Source: Garcia nutans (taxonomy: Eukaryota > Streptophyta > Magnoliopsida > Malpighiales > Euphorbiaceae). From it: a stretch of DNA of 64,000 nucleotides. The translations under genes were made by a program, and so were the position numbers. Below are positions 33,912 through 44,129 of this stretch, in pieces. The stretch is taken from assembly GCA_947685225.1 (NCBI GenBank), contig CANTUV010000035.1, forward strand, positions 38,192,001 to 38,256,000, in the 5' to 3' direction. Each line of letters opens with the position of its first letter. Within the stretch, counting starts at the first letter, position 1. Below the pieces are notes generated by a model. It saw nothing but the letters and a program-made list of their open reading frames with translations, ran no database searches and was not told where the DNA came from.

Positions 33912-35388
33912 TGTAATATCCTCATTTTTGCCCTAGAAGTTTTGCATATTGTTGTTGTTGTTATTGTTATAAATTGGATTGGATGTATATGATGGGATAA
34001 GAAAAGAATTAGGGTTTAGAGAGAATGGTATATGTTGTGTATATGATGATATATATAACATATAAATGGGTCAAAGGAAGAGTCAAAGGAAGAGAGATAT
34101 TTTTGTGTTAAGTGTGTAATTACATATGTGGGCTTATATGAGACAAAAGGTTAGTTATATGGTTAAGGGCAATTTGGTAATTGCTTGGATAAGATTACTT
34201 GGTGGAGATTAAAAGCAAAATTTGACTTTGTTTCTTCATCATTTTCTTCTTTCTTTCATGAAGTGGCCGGCTCCTCCATAGACAAAGGGAAGCAAGAGGT
34301 GAAGAGAGGTTCTTGATGAGTTGAGTTCAAAATTGAAGGAAGATTAAGTGTTCAACTGTTGATTCAAGAAGTTTTTAACTAAGGTAAGATCTTCCCTTTG
34401 ATTTCTTTCATTCTTTTGAAGTGGTATGGGAAGTTAATTAGGATTTGATGATGAGATGTGTTTATGATTTGTTCTCAAGTGTTAAATTGGTTTTAAGTTA
34501 ATAGTTTAAATAGGTGTAGTTGTTGGAAGTGGTAAGTGTTGATTTTGAAAGGTGGAGAGGGATGGTGATTTTAGTGTTTTGAGATGATGTGTGTTTAATT
34601 GTTATATTAATGTGTTGTGAAGTAATACTTGTGGTGAATATGTGTTTAGAACATTGATTATGTTCATTTGAAATATGTTATATGATGAATATTGTGTTTG
34701 AGTGCAATTGAGAAAGTGTTGATTTGGTTAAGGTTATGAGCATGGGTGACACGGCCAGAATCATTGAAGAGACACGGGCGTGTCATTTGTTTGAGTTGGC
34801 TACTGCCTCTTTTATTTTTAGTGACACGGCCGTGTTCCTCAAGTGGGTTGGGCGTGTCCTTCATGTGGGCTGGGCGTGTCCCTCAAATGAGTTGGATATT
34901 GTTTGATTTCTTTGTTCTTTTTGCATGGTTTGGGTTCTTCAAAGGTAGTTTGGTCTCTAAACTTAAACATAAACATTTTAAACATACTTAAACTAAGGAA
35001 TGACTTAATCAAACACTTGTGGATGATCCTAAAGCTATGACTAATATAAATTGTTCTTGCATTGTTGAGATTGAACAATGTTATGTTATGCATTGTGAAT
35101 AGTAATGTGTTTCATGAGTAATGTGGAATGAAATGTTGATATTTAGGAATGATGCTATGTGAGATATAATGTGATCATGGATGAGATAAATATACACTTG
35201 AATAATGAAGTGTTATATTGTGAAATGAAATGTGAAGCCATTGTTTTTGGCTAAGGTAATTCAATGGGGATAAATGAGGCATGTTTGCCTAAATGATAAT
35301 GAGAATTGAGGATGAAAACTAAATGAATTGTGTGGCTAATGTGTTATTCCATTTTCAGAGTTTGTTGTTGGTGGCATGCCTAATGAGT

Positions 35389-35446
35389 GTAACAATCTCT
35401 TGAAGTTAGGTTGGATTGAATCCTTGAAGCCTAATTGAGATGTTAC
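35389..35446 (+). repeat. 58-nt GTAAC/GTTAC module in A1 LTR
   Basis: GTAACAATCTC ... GAGATGTTAC; the arms pair with one bulged base. It occupies the place (after GGCATGCC) held by the unrelated 72-nt GTAACAG module in A2 and LTR C. The other copy is in the 3' LTR at about 42622-42679. Confidence 0.75.
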
Positions 35447-35864
35447 CACCCTTGAAGCTAGGTTGGGTTAGTTCTTGAAGCCAAGTTGGGTAGAAGCTTA
35501 GCATGCTTTGCTCCCCTTGAAGCTTGGTTGAACTTAATCCTTGAAGCCTAGTTGGGTATATAATATTGATAAATGTGATAACAAACCAAAGCATTAACTC
35601 TGAAAATTGAATGGCATATTAGTGTGTCTTGGGCCCAATGCTTGTCTTTGTTTAATGTGAGTCATGGTTTGTCTATTGTTGTTCATGGATGATTAAATAA
35701 TGAAATATATGCAATGATGTTGAAATGTGATATGCATATATGTATGTTGATTATAAAATGTAAAGGGATGTTGTTAGCTTTGCATCTATGTTGTTACATA
35801 TATGATATGAATTAGAATTGACATTGTATTACATTAAAGCATATCCATTGCATGTTTTATCTTA

Positions 35865-35902
35865 CTAAGCCCTTGGCTTAGCGCGATAGTGTTTAATCGC
35901 GC
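35865..35902 (+). promoter_or_regulatory. Conserved paired hairpins in A1 LTR
   Basis: CTAAGCC-CTT-GGCTTAG followed directly by GCGCGAT-loop-ATCGCGC. Equivalent sites: 764-801, 20170-20207, 26421-26457, 43098-43135, 54830-54866 and 59230-59267. Role unknown; the position fits transcribed R/U5 sequence. Confidence 0.8.
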
Positions 35903-36300
35903 AGGTAATAGAGTTGATAGAGTTGAACCCGAGAGTTCATCAAGACCAAGTGAGAGTAGACCTTGAAGAATCCATTTTGGGAGATTAAAGATCAGAGCAA
36001 ACTTGCCAATCATGTATACTTCTTTATATTTTGTAAAGAAATGTTTAATATGTAAATATGTACATATTTTATAACTTCCGCTGTGTAATATTTAAATGTA
36101 TATATATATATAACTAATATGTTTTGTTTTATAAGTAAATGATCAAATTTTCTATAATGTAAAATGATAAGGGTATTGTATCAAGTTTTAAAGGGTTTGA
36201 ATGTTAAGAAAACCATAACATCCCTATGTTTGGTGCACTTATGCTACCTTGCTGTGGTTGTAGTGTGTGTGCATTGGATATGGGGGTGTTACAATTGTTT

Positions 36301-36312
36301 TGGTATCAGAGC
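36301..36312 (+). other. Primer-binding site of A1, tRNA-iMet type
   Basis: TGGTATCAGAGC, seven bases after the LTR end. Confidence 0.9.
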
Positions 36313-36461
36313 CTAGGTTTGAGATTCTCAACCTAGGTAAAATGTAAGAAAAAGATTATTTTGATTTTAAAAGTGGTTTTTGAATAATATACATGTTTGG
36401 GATTGGCAACCTCTGATCTTTAATAAGATGTAGTATGTTGTGTTTGCAGTGTTAGGTTGTG

Positions 36462-37034
36462 ATGGATTCTCACTCACGCCAGTCGGTTGAGGGTAGTGAG
36501 GAGAGCGTTGCTCCTGATGAGGGAGCTAGGGTTGATAGTGTTGAGGAGGCACCTGCTTCGGTGTCGGGTAGACCAGTTGGTGAAGAGGTTCCGCCAGCCT
36601 GGTTTAGGCATATGATGGAAGCTATGAGACAAGCACCTGTGCAACCAGTGCCACCACCCCCTCAACCTTCAGTACCAGTGAGGCACTATGATAAGCTAAG
36701 GAAATATGGAGCAGAGGATTTCTTTGGTACAGTTGATCCGGCTGTAGCAGAACAGTGGCTTGATAGAGTTCAGAGGGTATTTGTTCAATTGCAAACCACC
36801 TCAGAGGAAAAGTTTGATTATGCAAGATCTTTGCTACAGAAGGACACCTACGATTGGTGGAAGACAGTGCCCCATTCTATGGATGATCCTCCAACACTGT
36901 CTTACACTGATTTTCTGAGGGAATTTGAGTTGAAGTATACTCCTAGGGAGTATAAGGACATGAAGAAGATGGAGTTTTTGAGTCTGAAGCAAGATAGCAA
37001 GACTGTAACTGAGTATGAGGTTGAGTTTATTTGA
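36462..37034 (+). pseudogene. Gag N-terminal part of A1, ends at a premature TGA
   Basis: Starts at ATG 36462 (a GTG codon precedes it). After a variable, Ser/Glu-rich N-terminus and a Pro-rich stretch (QPVPPPPQP) comes the capsid-like gag region: HYDKLRKYGAEDFFGT, AEQWLDRVQRVF, YDWWKTVPHSMDDPPTLSYTDF, LREFELKYTPREYKDMKKMEF. The frame stops at TGA 37032-37034, where A2 has CGA (Arg), and continues in the same phase. The change is a CpG C-to-T transition. Confidence 0.9.
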
Positions 37035-39149
37035 CTGAGTCAGTATGCTGGGGGTATCATTGCTGATGAGATTGATAGATGTTGGAGGTTTGAGGAGGGA
37101 TTGAGGCCCTCGATTATGTGCTTAGTAGCTGGATCCAGATATCAGGATTTCTCACAGCTTGTGGCAGCAGCTCGAAGTGTAGAGCGAGCTCAGGGTATTG
37201 CGGTTGCTTCAGAAGAAGAGGTTAGGGTTAGAAGGCCCCAGTTCGAGGCAGGGTCTTCTTCTGCGAAGAGAGGTAAAGGAAGCTTTGTTCCTAGAGTTAG
37301 TAGGAGTCAGAGGTCAGCTGGTAGGTCAGTGCAGTTACAGAGGCAGAGATTTAGACCTGCAGCTTCAGTGGCGAGTGCTCCGACCCCTATGGTTCAGAGA
37401 TCCACCTTACCCTTCTGTATCCATTGTGGTAGGCCGCATGGTGGTCCTTGCTGGAAGGCTGGTGTTGCAGGGGTATGTTTCAGATGTGGATCTCCAGATC
37501 ACTTTGTGAGAGATTGCCCTGAGAGGCAAGAGCAGATGTCAGTTGATACTGCAGCTTCTCGACCTAGTGTGAGGGGAGGTCGAGTAGGTAGAGGTAGCAG
37601 CCGGGGAGGCAGATCTGGGTTCAGTGCTAGAGGTGCTACATCTAGGGAGAGTAGACCAGAGGAGGTTGGTTCTTCCCAGAGGATGTATGTTATGCAGAGG
37701 CAGCCAGATGCTTCGGCAGTCATTGCTGGTACTTTTTCCTTATCTGGTTTTTCTGTACTTGCTTTGATTGATCCGGGTTCCACGCATTCATATGTTAGTG
37801 CATCTGTATTGCCTGTATTTGATGTGCATGCTGAATCCCTAGGATTTGATGTGTTGGTGACAAATCCGTTAGGGCATAGTGTGGTTGTGAGTAAGGTACA
37901 CAGAGATAGTGCAGTGAGGGTGCAAGGTGAGGAGTTCCTTGGAGACTTGATTGAGATGCCATTTAAGGAATATGATGTGATCTTAGGCATGGATTGGTTA
38001 GCTAGACATGGAGCTGTGGTGGATTGTAAAAAGAAAATTGTTTCTTTGAGAACGGGTGATGGTAGAGAGGTGATAGTATCTAATGAGCAGGAACAGCTAG
38101 CCTCCTTATTTGTTTCAGCTGTTGCAGCTAGGAGATTGATTAGAAAGGGGTGTGAAGCCTATCTTGCTCATGTGGTGGATACTAGAGTGAAGGGTTCTCC
38201 CATTGATAGTATTGCCACAGTTGTAGATTTCCCTGATGTTTTTCCAGAGGAGTTGCCAGGATTGCCTCCTGAGAGAGAGGTGGAGTTCGGTATTGAATTG
38301 TTGCCTGGTACCACTCCTATCTCTATTACTCTTTATAGAATGGCACCAGCAGAATTGAGGGAGTTGAAAGTGCAATTACAGGAATTGTTGGATAAAGGAT
38401 TCATTCGCCCCAGTGTTTCTCCTTGGGGAGCTCCTGTGCTATTTGTGAAAAAGAAAGATGGTACTATGAGGTTGTGTATCGATTATAGGCAATTGAACAA
38501 GGTGACTATTAAAAATAAATATCCTTTGCCTAGAATCGATGATCTCTTTGATCAATTGAAGGGTGCAGCTGTGTTTTCCAAAATTGATCTGAGATCAGGA
38601 TACCATCAGCTGAGAGTCAGAGCTGAAGATGTTCCGAAGACCGCCTTTCGGACCAGGTATGGGCATTACGAATTTCTAGTTATGCCTTTTGGTCTGACGA
38701 ATGCACCTGCAGCTTTTATGGATTTGATGAATAGGGTGTTTAGGCCCTATCTGGATCAGTTTGTAGTGGTCTTCATCGATGATATTCTAGTGTATTCAAG
38801 GAATGAAGAGGAACATGATTTGCATCTGCTGATTGTATTGCAGATTTTGAGAGAGAAGCAGTTATTTGCCAAATTGTCGAAGTGTGAGTTCTGGTTGGAT
38901 CAAGTAGCTTTTCTCGGACATGTTGTTTCTGCAGAAGGCATTAGAGTTGATCCGAGTAAAGTTGAAGCCATTTTAAATTGGAGTCCACCCAAGTCTGTGA
39001 CAGAGATTAGAAGTTTTCTGGGTTTGGCAGGCTATTACCGGCCGTTTGTGAAAGGGTTTTCTTTGATAGCTACTCCACTCACCAGATTGCTTCGTAAGGG
39101 AGTGAGGTTTTTGTGGACAGATCAGTTCAAGCGAGCTTTGAGTAGTTGA
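37035..39149 (+). CDS. Gag C-terminus, protease and reverse transcriptase of A1
   Basis: Open frame in phase with gag (first ATG at 37101), about 680 codons. The gag C-terminus holds two Cys/His knuckles near 37420-37520: CIHCGRPHGGPC and the canonical CFRCGSPDHFVRDC. Protease has LIDPGSTHSY (Asp codon near 37770) and DVILGMDWL. RT follows with KKDGTMRLCIDYRQLNK, FSKIDLRSGYHQ, YEFLVMPFGLTNAPAAF and the catalytic VVFIDDILVYS (near 38775), then the connection region FLGLAGYYRPFVKGFS. One base is missing near 39127 relative to A2 (CAGTTCAAG against CAGTGTCAGG), shifting the frame to a TGA at 39147-39149. In the original frame a TAG (CAG in A2) is also present at 39143-39145. Confidence 0.9.
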   Translation: MSQYAGGIIADEIDRCWRFEEGLRPSIMCLVAGSRYQDFSQLVAAARSVERAQGIAVASEEEVRVRRPQFEAGSSSAKRGKGSFVPRVSRSQRSAGRSVQLQRQRFRPAASVASAPTPMVQRSTLPFCIHCGRPHGGPCWKAGVAGVCFRCGSPDHFVRDCPERQEQMSVDTAASRPSVRGGRVGRGSSRGGRSGFSARGATSRESRPEEVGSSQRMYVMQRQPDASAVIAGTFSLSGFSVLALIDPGSTHSYVSASVLPVFDVHAESLGFDVLVTNPLGHSVVVSKVHRDSAVRVQGEEFLGDLIEMPFKEYDVILGMDWLARHGAVVDCKKKIVSLRTGDGREVIVSNEQEQLASLFVSAVAARRLIRKGCEAYLAHVVDTRVKGSPIDSIATVVDFPDVFPEELPGLPPEREVEFGIELLPGTTPISITLYRMAPAELRELKVQLQELLDKGFIRPSVSPWGAPVLFVKKKDGTMRLCIDYRQLNKVTIKNKYPLPRIDDLFDQLKGAAVFSKIDLRSGYHQLRVRAEDVPKTAFRTRYGHYEFLVMPFGLTNAPAAFMDLMNRVFRPYLDQFVVVFIDDILVYSRNEEEHDLHLLIVLQILREKQLFAKLSKCEFWLDQVAFLGHVVSAEGIRVDPSKVEAILNWSPPKSVTEIRSFLGLAGYYRPFVKGFSLIATPLTRLLRKGVRFLWTDQFKRALSS

Positions 39150-41098
39150 GAGAAATGTTAACTCAAGCGCCTGTTCTTACTTTACCTGTTGAAGGCAAAC
39201 CATATGTGATCTACAGTGATGCTTCACATAGAGGTTTGGGGTGTGTATTGATGCAAGAAGGGAAAGTTATAGCTTATGCATCTAGACAGTTGAAACCGCA
39301 TGAGCTTAACTATCCGACCCATGATTTGGAATTGGCTGCCATTGTGTTTGCATTGAAGATTTGGCGCCACTATCTGTTTGGGGAGAAATGTTTCATTTAT
39401 ACTGATCACAAGAGTTTGAAATATTTGGGTGTCCAGAAAGAGCTCAATCTTCGTCAAAGGAGGTGGTTAGAATTGATTAAAGACTACGACTGCTTGATTG
39501 ATTATCATCCAGGTAAAGCAAATGTTGTTGCTGATGCCTTGAGTCGGAAGTCTTTAGCAGGTTTGACTGTTTACTCGCTCTCGTTGCTTGTTGAGTTGAG
39601 AGCATTGTGTGCTAGTTTTGTACCTTGTGATGATGGTGCATTGTTAGCACAGTTGCAATTGAAGCCGGTTTTGTTAGATCAGATCAAAGAAGCTCAGTTG
39701 GCCGATAAGAAGATTCAGAGGATTGTTTCGGATTGTCAGAGTGGAAAGGGTAGAGATTTTATTGTGAAGAGTGATGGAAGTCTCTGGTTTAAGAGCCGAT
39801 TGTGTGTGCCGGATGATGCTGATTTGAAAAGGATCATTTTAGAAGAAGCTCATCAGTCGATGTTTGCTATGCATCCGGGTAATACCAAGATGTATCATGA
39901 TTTGAGACAGCATTACTGGTGGATTGGGTTGAAGAGAGACATTGCTGAGTTTGTATCGAAATGTCTCACTTGTCAGAAGGTTAAAGCAGAGCATCAAGTT
40001 CCAACCGGGTTGCTTCAACCATTGTCAGTGCCAGAATGGAAGTGGGAAAGAGTGACAATGGACTTTGTGTCTGGGTTGCCATTGACACAAAGGAAACATG
40101 ATGCCATATGGGTGATTGTGGATAGATTGACTAAGACAGCTCATTTCCTTCTGGTGCGGATGGATTACTCTTTGGAGAGGTTGGTTGAGCTGTATATTTA
40201 TGAGATTGTGAAGTTGCATGGTGTTCCAACTTCTTTAGTATCTGATCGAGATCCCAGATTTACTTCCAAGTTTTGGAAGAGTTTGCATAGTGCTTTGGGT
40301 TCTCGACTGCACTTCAGTACTGCTTTTCATCCACAGACAGATGGACAGTCAGAGAGGGTGATACAGATTATTGAGGACATGTTGAGAAGCTGTTTCATCG
40401 ATTTCTCTGGAAGTTGGGATAAGTTTTTACCTCTTGTGGAGTTTGCATACAACAATAGTCACCAATCTAGCATTGGTATGGCACCATTCGAAGCTCTGTA
40501 TGGCAGACGGTGTAGGACACCTCTTTGTTGGAGTGAACTGGGAGATGGTAAGTTGATTGGACCTGATTTGATTCAAGAAACTGAAGAGAAAGTAAAGCTG
40601 ATTCGAGGTAGATTGAAAGCAGCTTCAGACCGACAGAAATCTTATGCAGATCTAAAGAGGAGAGATATAGAGTTTGATGTGGGAGATAAGGTATTTTTGA
40701 AAGTATCTCCTTGGAAGAAGATCTTGAGGTTTGGTCGGAAAGGAAAATTGAGTCCTCGTTTCATTGGACTGTATGAAGTTTTGGAAAGAGTTGGGCCAGT
40801 TGCTTATCGGCTTGCTTTGCCACCTGAGTTGGATCGGATTCATAACGTATTTCATGTTTCTATGTCGAGGAGGTACAGGTCGGATCCATCTCATGTGTTG
40901 CCGATTGAGTCAATTGAAGTAAATCCTTTGACGTTTGAAGAGGAACCAGTTGCTATTTTGGCACGTGATGTGAAAGAGTTGAGAAACAAGAGAGTGCCAC
41001 TTGTGAAGATTTTGTGGAAGAATCATGGAAAAGAAGAAGCAACTTGGGAAAGTGAACAAACCATGCAAGAGCAATATCCGCAGTTGTTTCAGACTTGA
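39146..41098 (+). CDS. RNase H, integrase and chromodomain of A1
   Basis: Open frame of 650 codons starting just after the TAG at 39143-39145; it opens with TTG, so it has no natural start. RNase H: YSDASHRGLGCVLMQEGK, LELAAIVFALKIWRHYL, YTDHKSLKYL. Integrase zinc finger: H...H in HQSMFAMHPGNTKMYH, then CLTCQKVK. DDE core: MDFVSGLP (Asp), VSDRDPRFTS (Asp), GQSERVIQIIEDML (Glu), all present. The GPY/F-like region is near LSPRFIGLYEVLERVGPVAYRL. The C-terminal chromodomain covers about the last 55 residues (EEEPVAILARDVKELRNK, VPLVKILWKNHGKEEATWE), as in Tekay/Del elements, where it can steer integration to modified histones. The protein would need the upstream frame to be made. Confidence 0.9.
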   Translation: MREMLTQAPVLTLPVEGKPYVIYSDASHRGLGCVLMQEGKVIAYASRQLKPHELNYPTHDLELAAIVFALKIWRHYLFGEKCFIYTDHKSLKYLGVQKELNLRQRRWLELIKDYDCLIDYHPGKANVVADALSRKSLAGLTVYSLSLLVELRALCASFVPCDDGALLAQLQLKPVLLDQIKEAQLADKKIQRIVSDCQSGKGRDFIVKSDGSLWFKSRLCVPDDADLKRIILEEAHQSMFAMHPGNTKMYHDLRQHYWWIGLKRDIAEFVSKCLTCQKVKAEHQVPTGLLQPLSVPEWKWERVTMDFVSGLPLTQRKHDAIWVIVDRLTKTAHFLLVRMDYSLERLVELYIYEIVKLHGVPTSLVSDRDPRFTSKFWKSLHSALGSRLHFSTAFHPQTDGQSERVIQIIEDMLRSCFIDFSGSWDKFLPLVEFAYNNSHQSSIGMAPFEALYGRRCRTPLCWSELGDGKLIGPDLIQETEEKVKLIRGRLKAASDRQKSYADLKRRDIEFDVGDKVFLKVSPWKKILRFGRKGKLSPRFIGLYEVLERVGPVAYRLALPPELDRIHNVFHVSMSRRYRSDPSHVLPIESIEVNPLTFEEEPVAILARDVKELRNKRVPLVKILWKNHGKEEATWESEQTMQEQYPQLFQT

Positions 41099-41130
41099 TA
41101 TCAGGTAATTTCGAGGACGAAATTTTTTTT

Positions 41131-41144
41131 TAGAGGGGAAGAAT
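41131..41144 (+). other. Polypurine tract of A1
   Basis: TAGAGGGGAAGAAT directly before the 3' LTR; starting point of plus-strand DNA synthesis in related elements. Confidence 0.8.
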
Positions 41145-43524
41145 TGTAATATCCTCATTTTTGCCCTAGAAGTTTTGCATATTATTGTTGTTGTTATTGT
41201 TATAAATTGGATTGGATGTATATGATGGGATAAGAAAAGAATTAGGGTTTAGAGAGAATGGTATATGTTGTGTATATGATGATATATATAACATATAAAT
41301 GGGTCAAAGGAAGAGTCAAAGGAAGAGAGATATTTTTGTGTTAAGTGTGTAATTACATATGTGGGCTTATATGAGACAAAAGGTTAGTTATATGGTTAAG
41401 GGCAATTTGGTAATTGCTTGGATAAGATAACTTGGTGGAGATTAAAAGCAAAATTTGACTTTGTTTCTTCATCATTTTCTTCTTTCTTTCATGAAGTGGC
41501 CGGCTCCTCCATAGACAAAGGGAAGCAAGAGGTGAAGAGAGGTTCTTGATGAGTTGAGTTCAAAATTGAAGGAAGATTAAGTGTTCAAGTGTTGATTCAA
41601 GAAGTTTTTAACTAAGGTAAGATCTTCCCTTTGATTTCTTTCATTCTTTTGAAGTGGTATGGGAAGTTAATTAGGATTTGATGATGAGATGTGTTTATGA
41701 TTTGTTCTCAAGTGTTAAATTGGTTTTAAGTTAATAGTTTAAATAGGTGTAGTTGTTGGAAGTGGTAAGTGTTGATTTTGAAAGGTGGAGAGGGATGGTG
41801 ATTTTAGTGTTTTGAGATGATGTGTGTTTAATTGTTATATTAATGTGTTGTGAAGTAATACTTGTGGTGAATATGTGTTTAGAACATTGATTATGTTCAT
41901 TTGAAATATGTTATATGATGAATATTGTGTTTGAGTGCAATTGAGAAAGTGTTGATTTGGTTAAGGTTATGAGCATGGGTGACACGGCCAGAATCATTGA
42001 AGAGACACGGGCGTGTCATTTGTTTGAGTTGGCTACTGCCTCTTTTATTTTTAGTGACACGGCCGTGTTCCTCAAGTGGGTTGGGCGTGTCCTTCATGTG
42101 GGCTGGGCGTGTCCCTCAAATGAGTTGGATATTGTTTGATTTCTTTGTTCTTTTTGCATGGTTTGGGTTCTTCAAAGGTAGTTTGGTCTCTAAACTTAAA
42201 CATAAACATTTTAAACATACTTAAACTAAGGAATGACTTAATCAAACACTTGTGGATGATCCTAAAGCTATGACAAATATAAATTGTTCTTGCATTGTTG
42301 AGATTGAACAATGTTATGTTATGCATTGTGAATAGTAATGTGTTTCATGAGTAATGTGGAATGAAATGTTGATATTTAGGAATGATGCTATGTGAGATAT
42401 AATGTGATCATGGATGAGATAAATATACACTTGAATAATGAAGTGTTATATTGTGAAATGAAATGTGAAGCCATTGTTTTTGGCTAAGGTAATTCAATGG
42501 GGATAAATGAGGCATGTTTGCCTAAATGATAATGAGAATTGAGGATGAAAACTAAATGAATTGTGTGGCTAATGTGTTATTCCATTTTCAGAGTTTGTTG
42601 TTGGTGGCATGCCTAGTGAGTGTAACAATCTCTTGAAGTTAGGTTGGATTGAATCCTTGAAGCCTAATTGAGATGTTACCAACCTTGAAGCTAGGTTGGG
42701 TTAGTTCTTAAAGCCAAGTTGGGTAGAAGCTTAGCATGCTTTGCTCCCCTTGAAGCTTGGTTGAACTTAATCCTTGAAGCCTAGTTGGGTATATGATATT
42801 GATAAATGTGATAACAAACCAAAGCATTAAGTCTGAAAATTGAATGGCATATTAGTGTGTCTTGGGCCCAATGCTTGTCTTTGTTTAATGTGAGTCATGG
42901 TTTGTCTATTGTTGTTCATGGATGATTAAATAATGAAGTATATGCAATGATGTTGAAATGTGATATGCATATATGTATGTTGATTATAAAATGTAAAGGG
43001 ATGTTGTTAGCTTTGCATCTATGTTGTTACATATATGATATGAATTAGAATTGACATTGTATTGCATTAAAGCATATCCATTGCATGTTTTATCTTACTA
43101 AGCCCTTGGCTTAGCGCGATAGTGTTTAATCGCGCAGGTAATAGAGTTGATAGAGTTGAACCCGAGAGTTCATCAAGACCAAGTGAGAGTAGACCTTGAA
43201 GAATCCATTTTGGGAGATTAAAGATCAGAGCAAACTTGCCAATCATGTATACTTCTTTATATTTTGTAAAGAAATGTTTAATATGTAAATATGTACATAT
43301 TTTATAACTTCCGCTGTGTAATATTTAAATGTATATATATATAACTAATATGTTTTGTTTTATAAGTAAATGATCAAATTTTCTATAATGTAAAATGATA
43401 AGGGTATTGTATCAAGTTTTAAAGGGTTTGAATGTTAAGAAAACCGTAGCATCCCTATGTTTGGTGCACTTATGCTACCTTGTTGTGGTTGTAGTGTGTG
43501 TGCATTGGATATGGGGGTGTTACA
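41145..43524 (+). repeat. 3' LTR of A1
   Basis: 2380 bp, about 99.4% identical to the 5' LTR by hand count. GC-palindrome cluster at 41979-42118, paired hairpins at 43098-43135. Small ORFs inside duplicate those of the 5' LTR and are shadows. Confidence 0.95.
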
Positions 43525-43529
43525 CCGGC
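43525..43529 (+). repeat. Right target-site duplication of A1 (CCGGC)
   Basis: Matches 33907-33911. Confidence 0.95.
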
Positions 43530-44129
43530 ACTAATGGGTATGGCATTACAAGCACAGTCTAAGAAAATGAGCTCACTAATTTCCACTACTCCTGGGCTTT
43601 CCTTTCGTGCAAAGAACCCACAAGACATAAAGCGATGTAAATACCTTAGAGCGGGATTACTCAATTTTGTTGCCTTGGCCGATTTTGCCACATAAGTTTC
43701 CGAGCCCAGTGCTCCCCATGCAAATTGTTGTTTAAAACCCTTAGGTATAGATTTTTCCCCTTGTTGATGGAAACCAAAGATAGCATTCAATTGCTCAATA
43801 CTAACTACACATGATTTCCCAAGCAATTTTAAACTCAACCTATTGCAAATTTTCTGTTCATCTCTTTCAACCTTGAGAGATGTTAAAAATTCCAAAGTAA
43901 GCTCTTGAAATTGCAAAGGTCGAAGGGAAAAAAATTTCTCCCACCCAAGGTTTTGAACATGGCTATAAAAATTATCCCTAATATAAAGAGCATTAAGGGA
44001 TTCATTGCTAACATACCTCATTGGAAAGAAACCCCTAGTTAGAAGGGTCGCTCTCCTTGAAGATGAAGATGGAGCTGCAGTTGGAGGTTGCCTCCTCTTG
44101 TGGTGGGAAACCATCTTTGTTCTAGGCAT
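43530..44129 (-). pseudogene. Extra ORF of E, proximal part (env-like position)
   Basis: Starts ATG 44129 and reads exactly 200 codons to the A1 insertion; the remainder is 33911-33426 in the same phase, about 360 codons in all with one TGA. The N-terminus is basic and Ser/Pro-rich (KMVSHHKRRQPPTAAPSSSS), then a globular part with GWEKFFSLRPLQFQELTLEF and NAIFGFHQQGE. It resembles the plant retrotransposon-associated proteins found downstream of integrase in Athila-like elements. No signal peptide or membrane helix is visible, so an envelope role is not supported by sequence. Codons beyond 43529 in this frame lie in the A1 LTR and are not part of it. Confidence 0.75.

Larger units (their letters stand above)
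33912..36293 (+). repeat. 5' LTR of A1
   Basis: 2382 bp from TGTAATATCCTC to GGGTGTTACA. Contains an AT-rich hairpin near 34028, a GACACGGCC/GGGCGTGTC cluster (34746-34885), a weak TATAAAT at 35045, a 58-nt GTAAC...GTTAC module (35389-35446), CTTGAAGC repeats to about 35560, and the paired hairpins (35865-35902). Confidence 0.95.
33912..43524 (+). mobile_element. Complete Tekay-type (chromodomain) element A1
   Basis: 9.6 kb: 5' LTR 33912-36293, primer site 36301-36312, gag-pol 36462-41098, polypurine tract TAGAGGGGAAGAAT (41131-41144), 3' LTR 41145-43524, TSD CCGGC. Hand comparison of the 2.38-kb LTRs finds about 14 substitutions and one 2-bp indel, so it is the youngest datable insertion here. 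It is inserted in the extra ORF of E, on the opposite strand. The polyprotein has one TGA, one 1-base loss and one TAG. Confidence 0.95.

Noticed and set aside
33912..43524. Short ORFs inside LTRs (for example 34664-35093 and 41897-42326)
   Set aside because: They recur identically in both LTRs because the LTRs are copies, lie in non-coding repeat sequence, and resemble no protein.
43530..44129. Envelope glycoprotein
   Set aside because: Position after integrase is env-like, but no signal peptide, membrane helix or glycoprotein features are visible.
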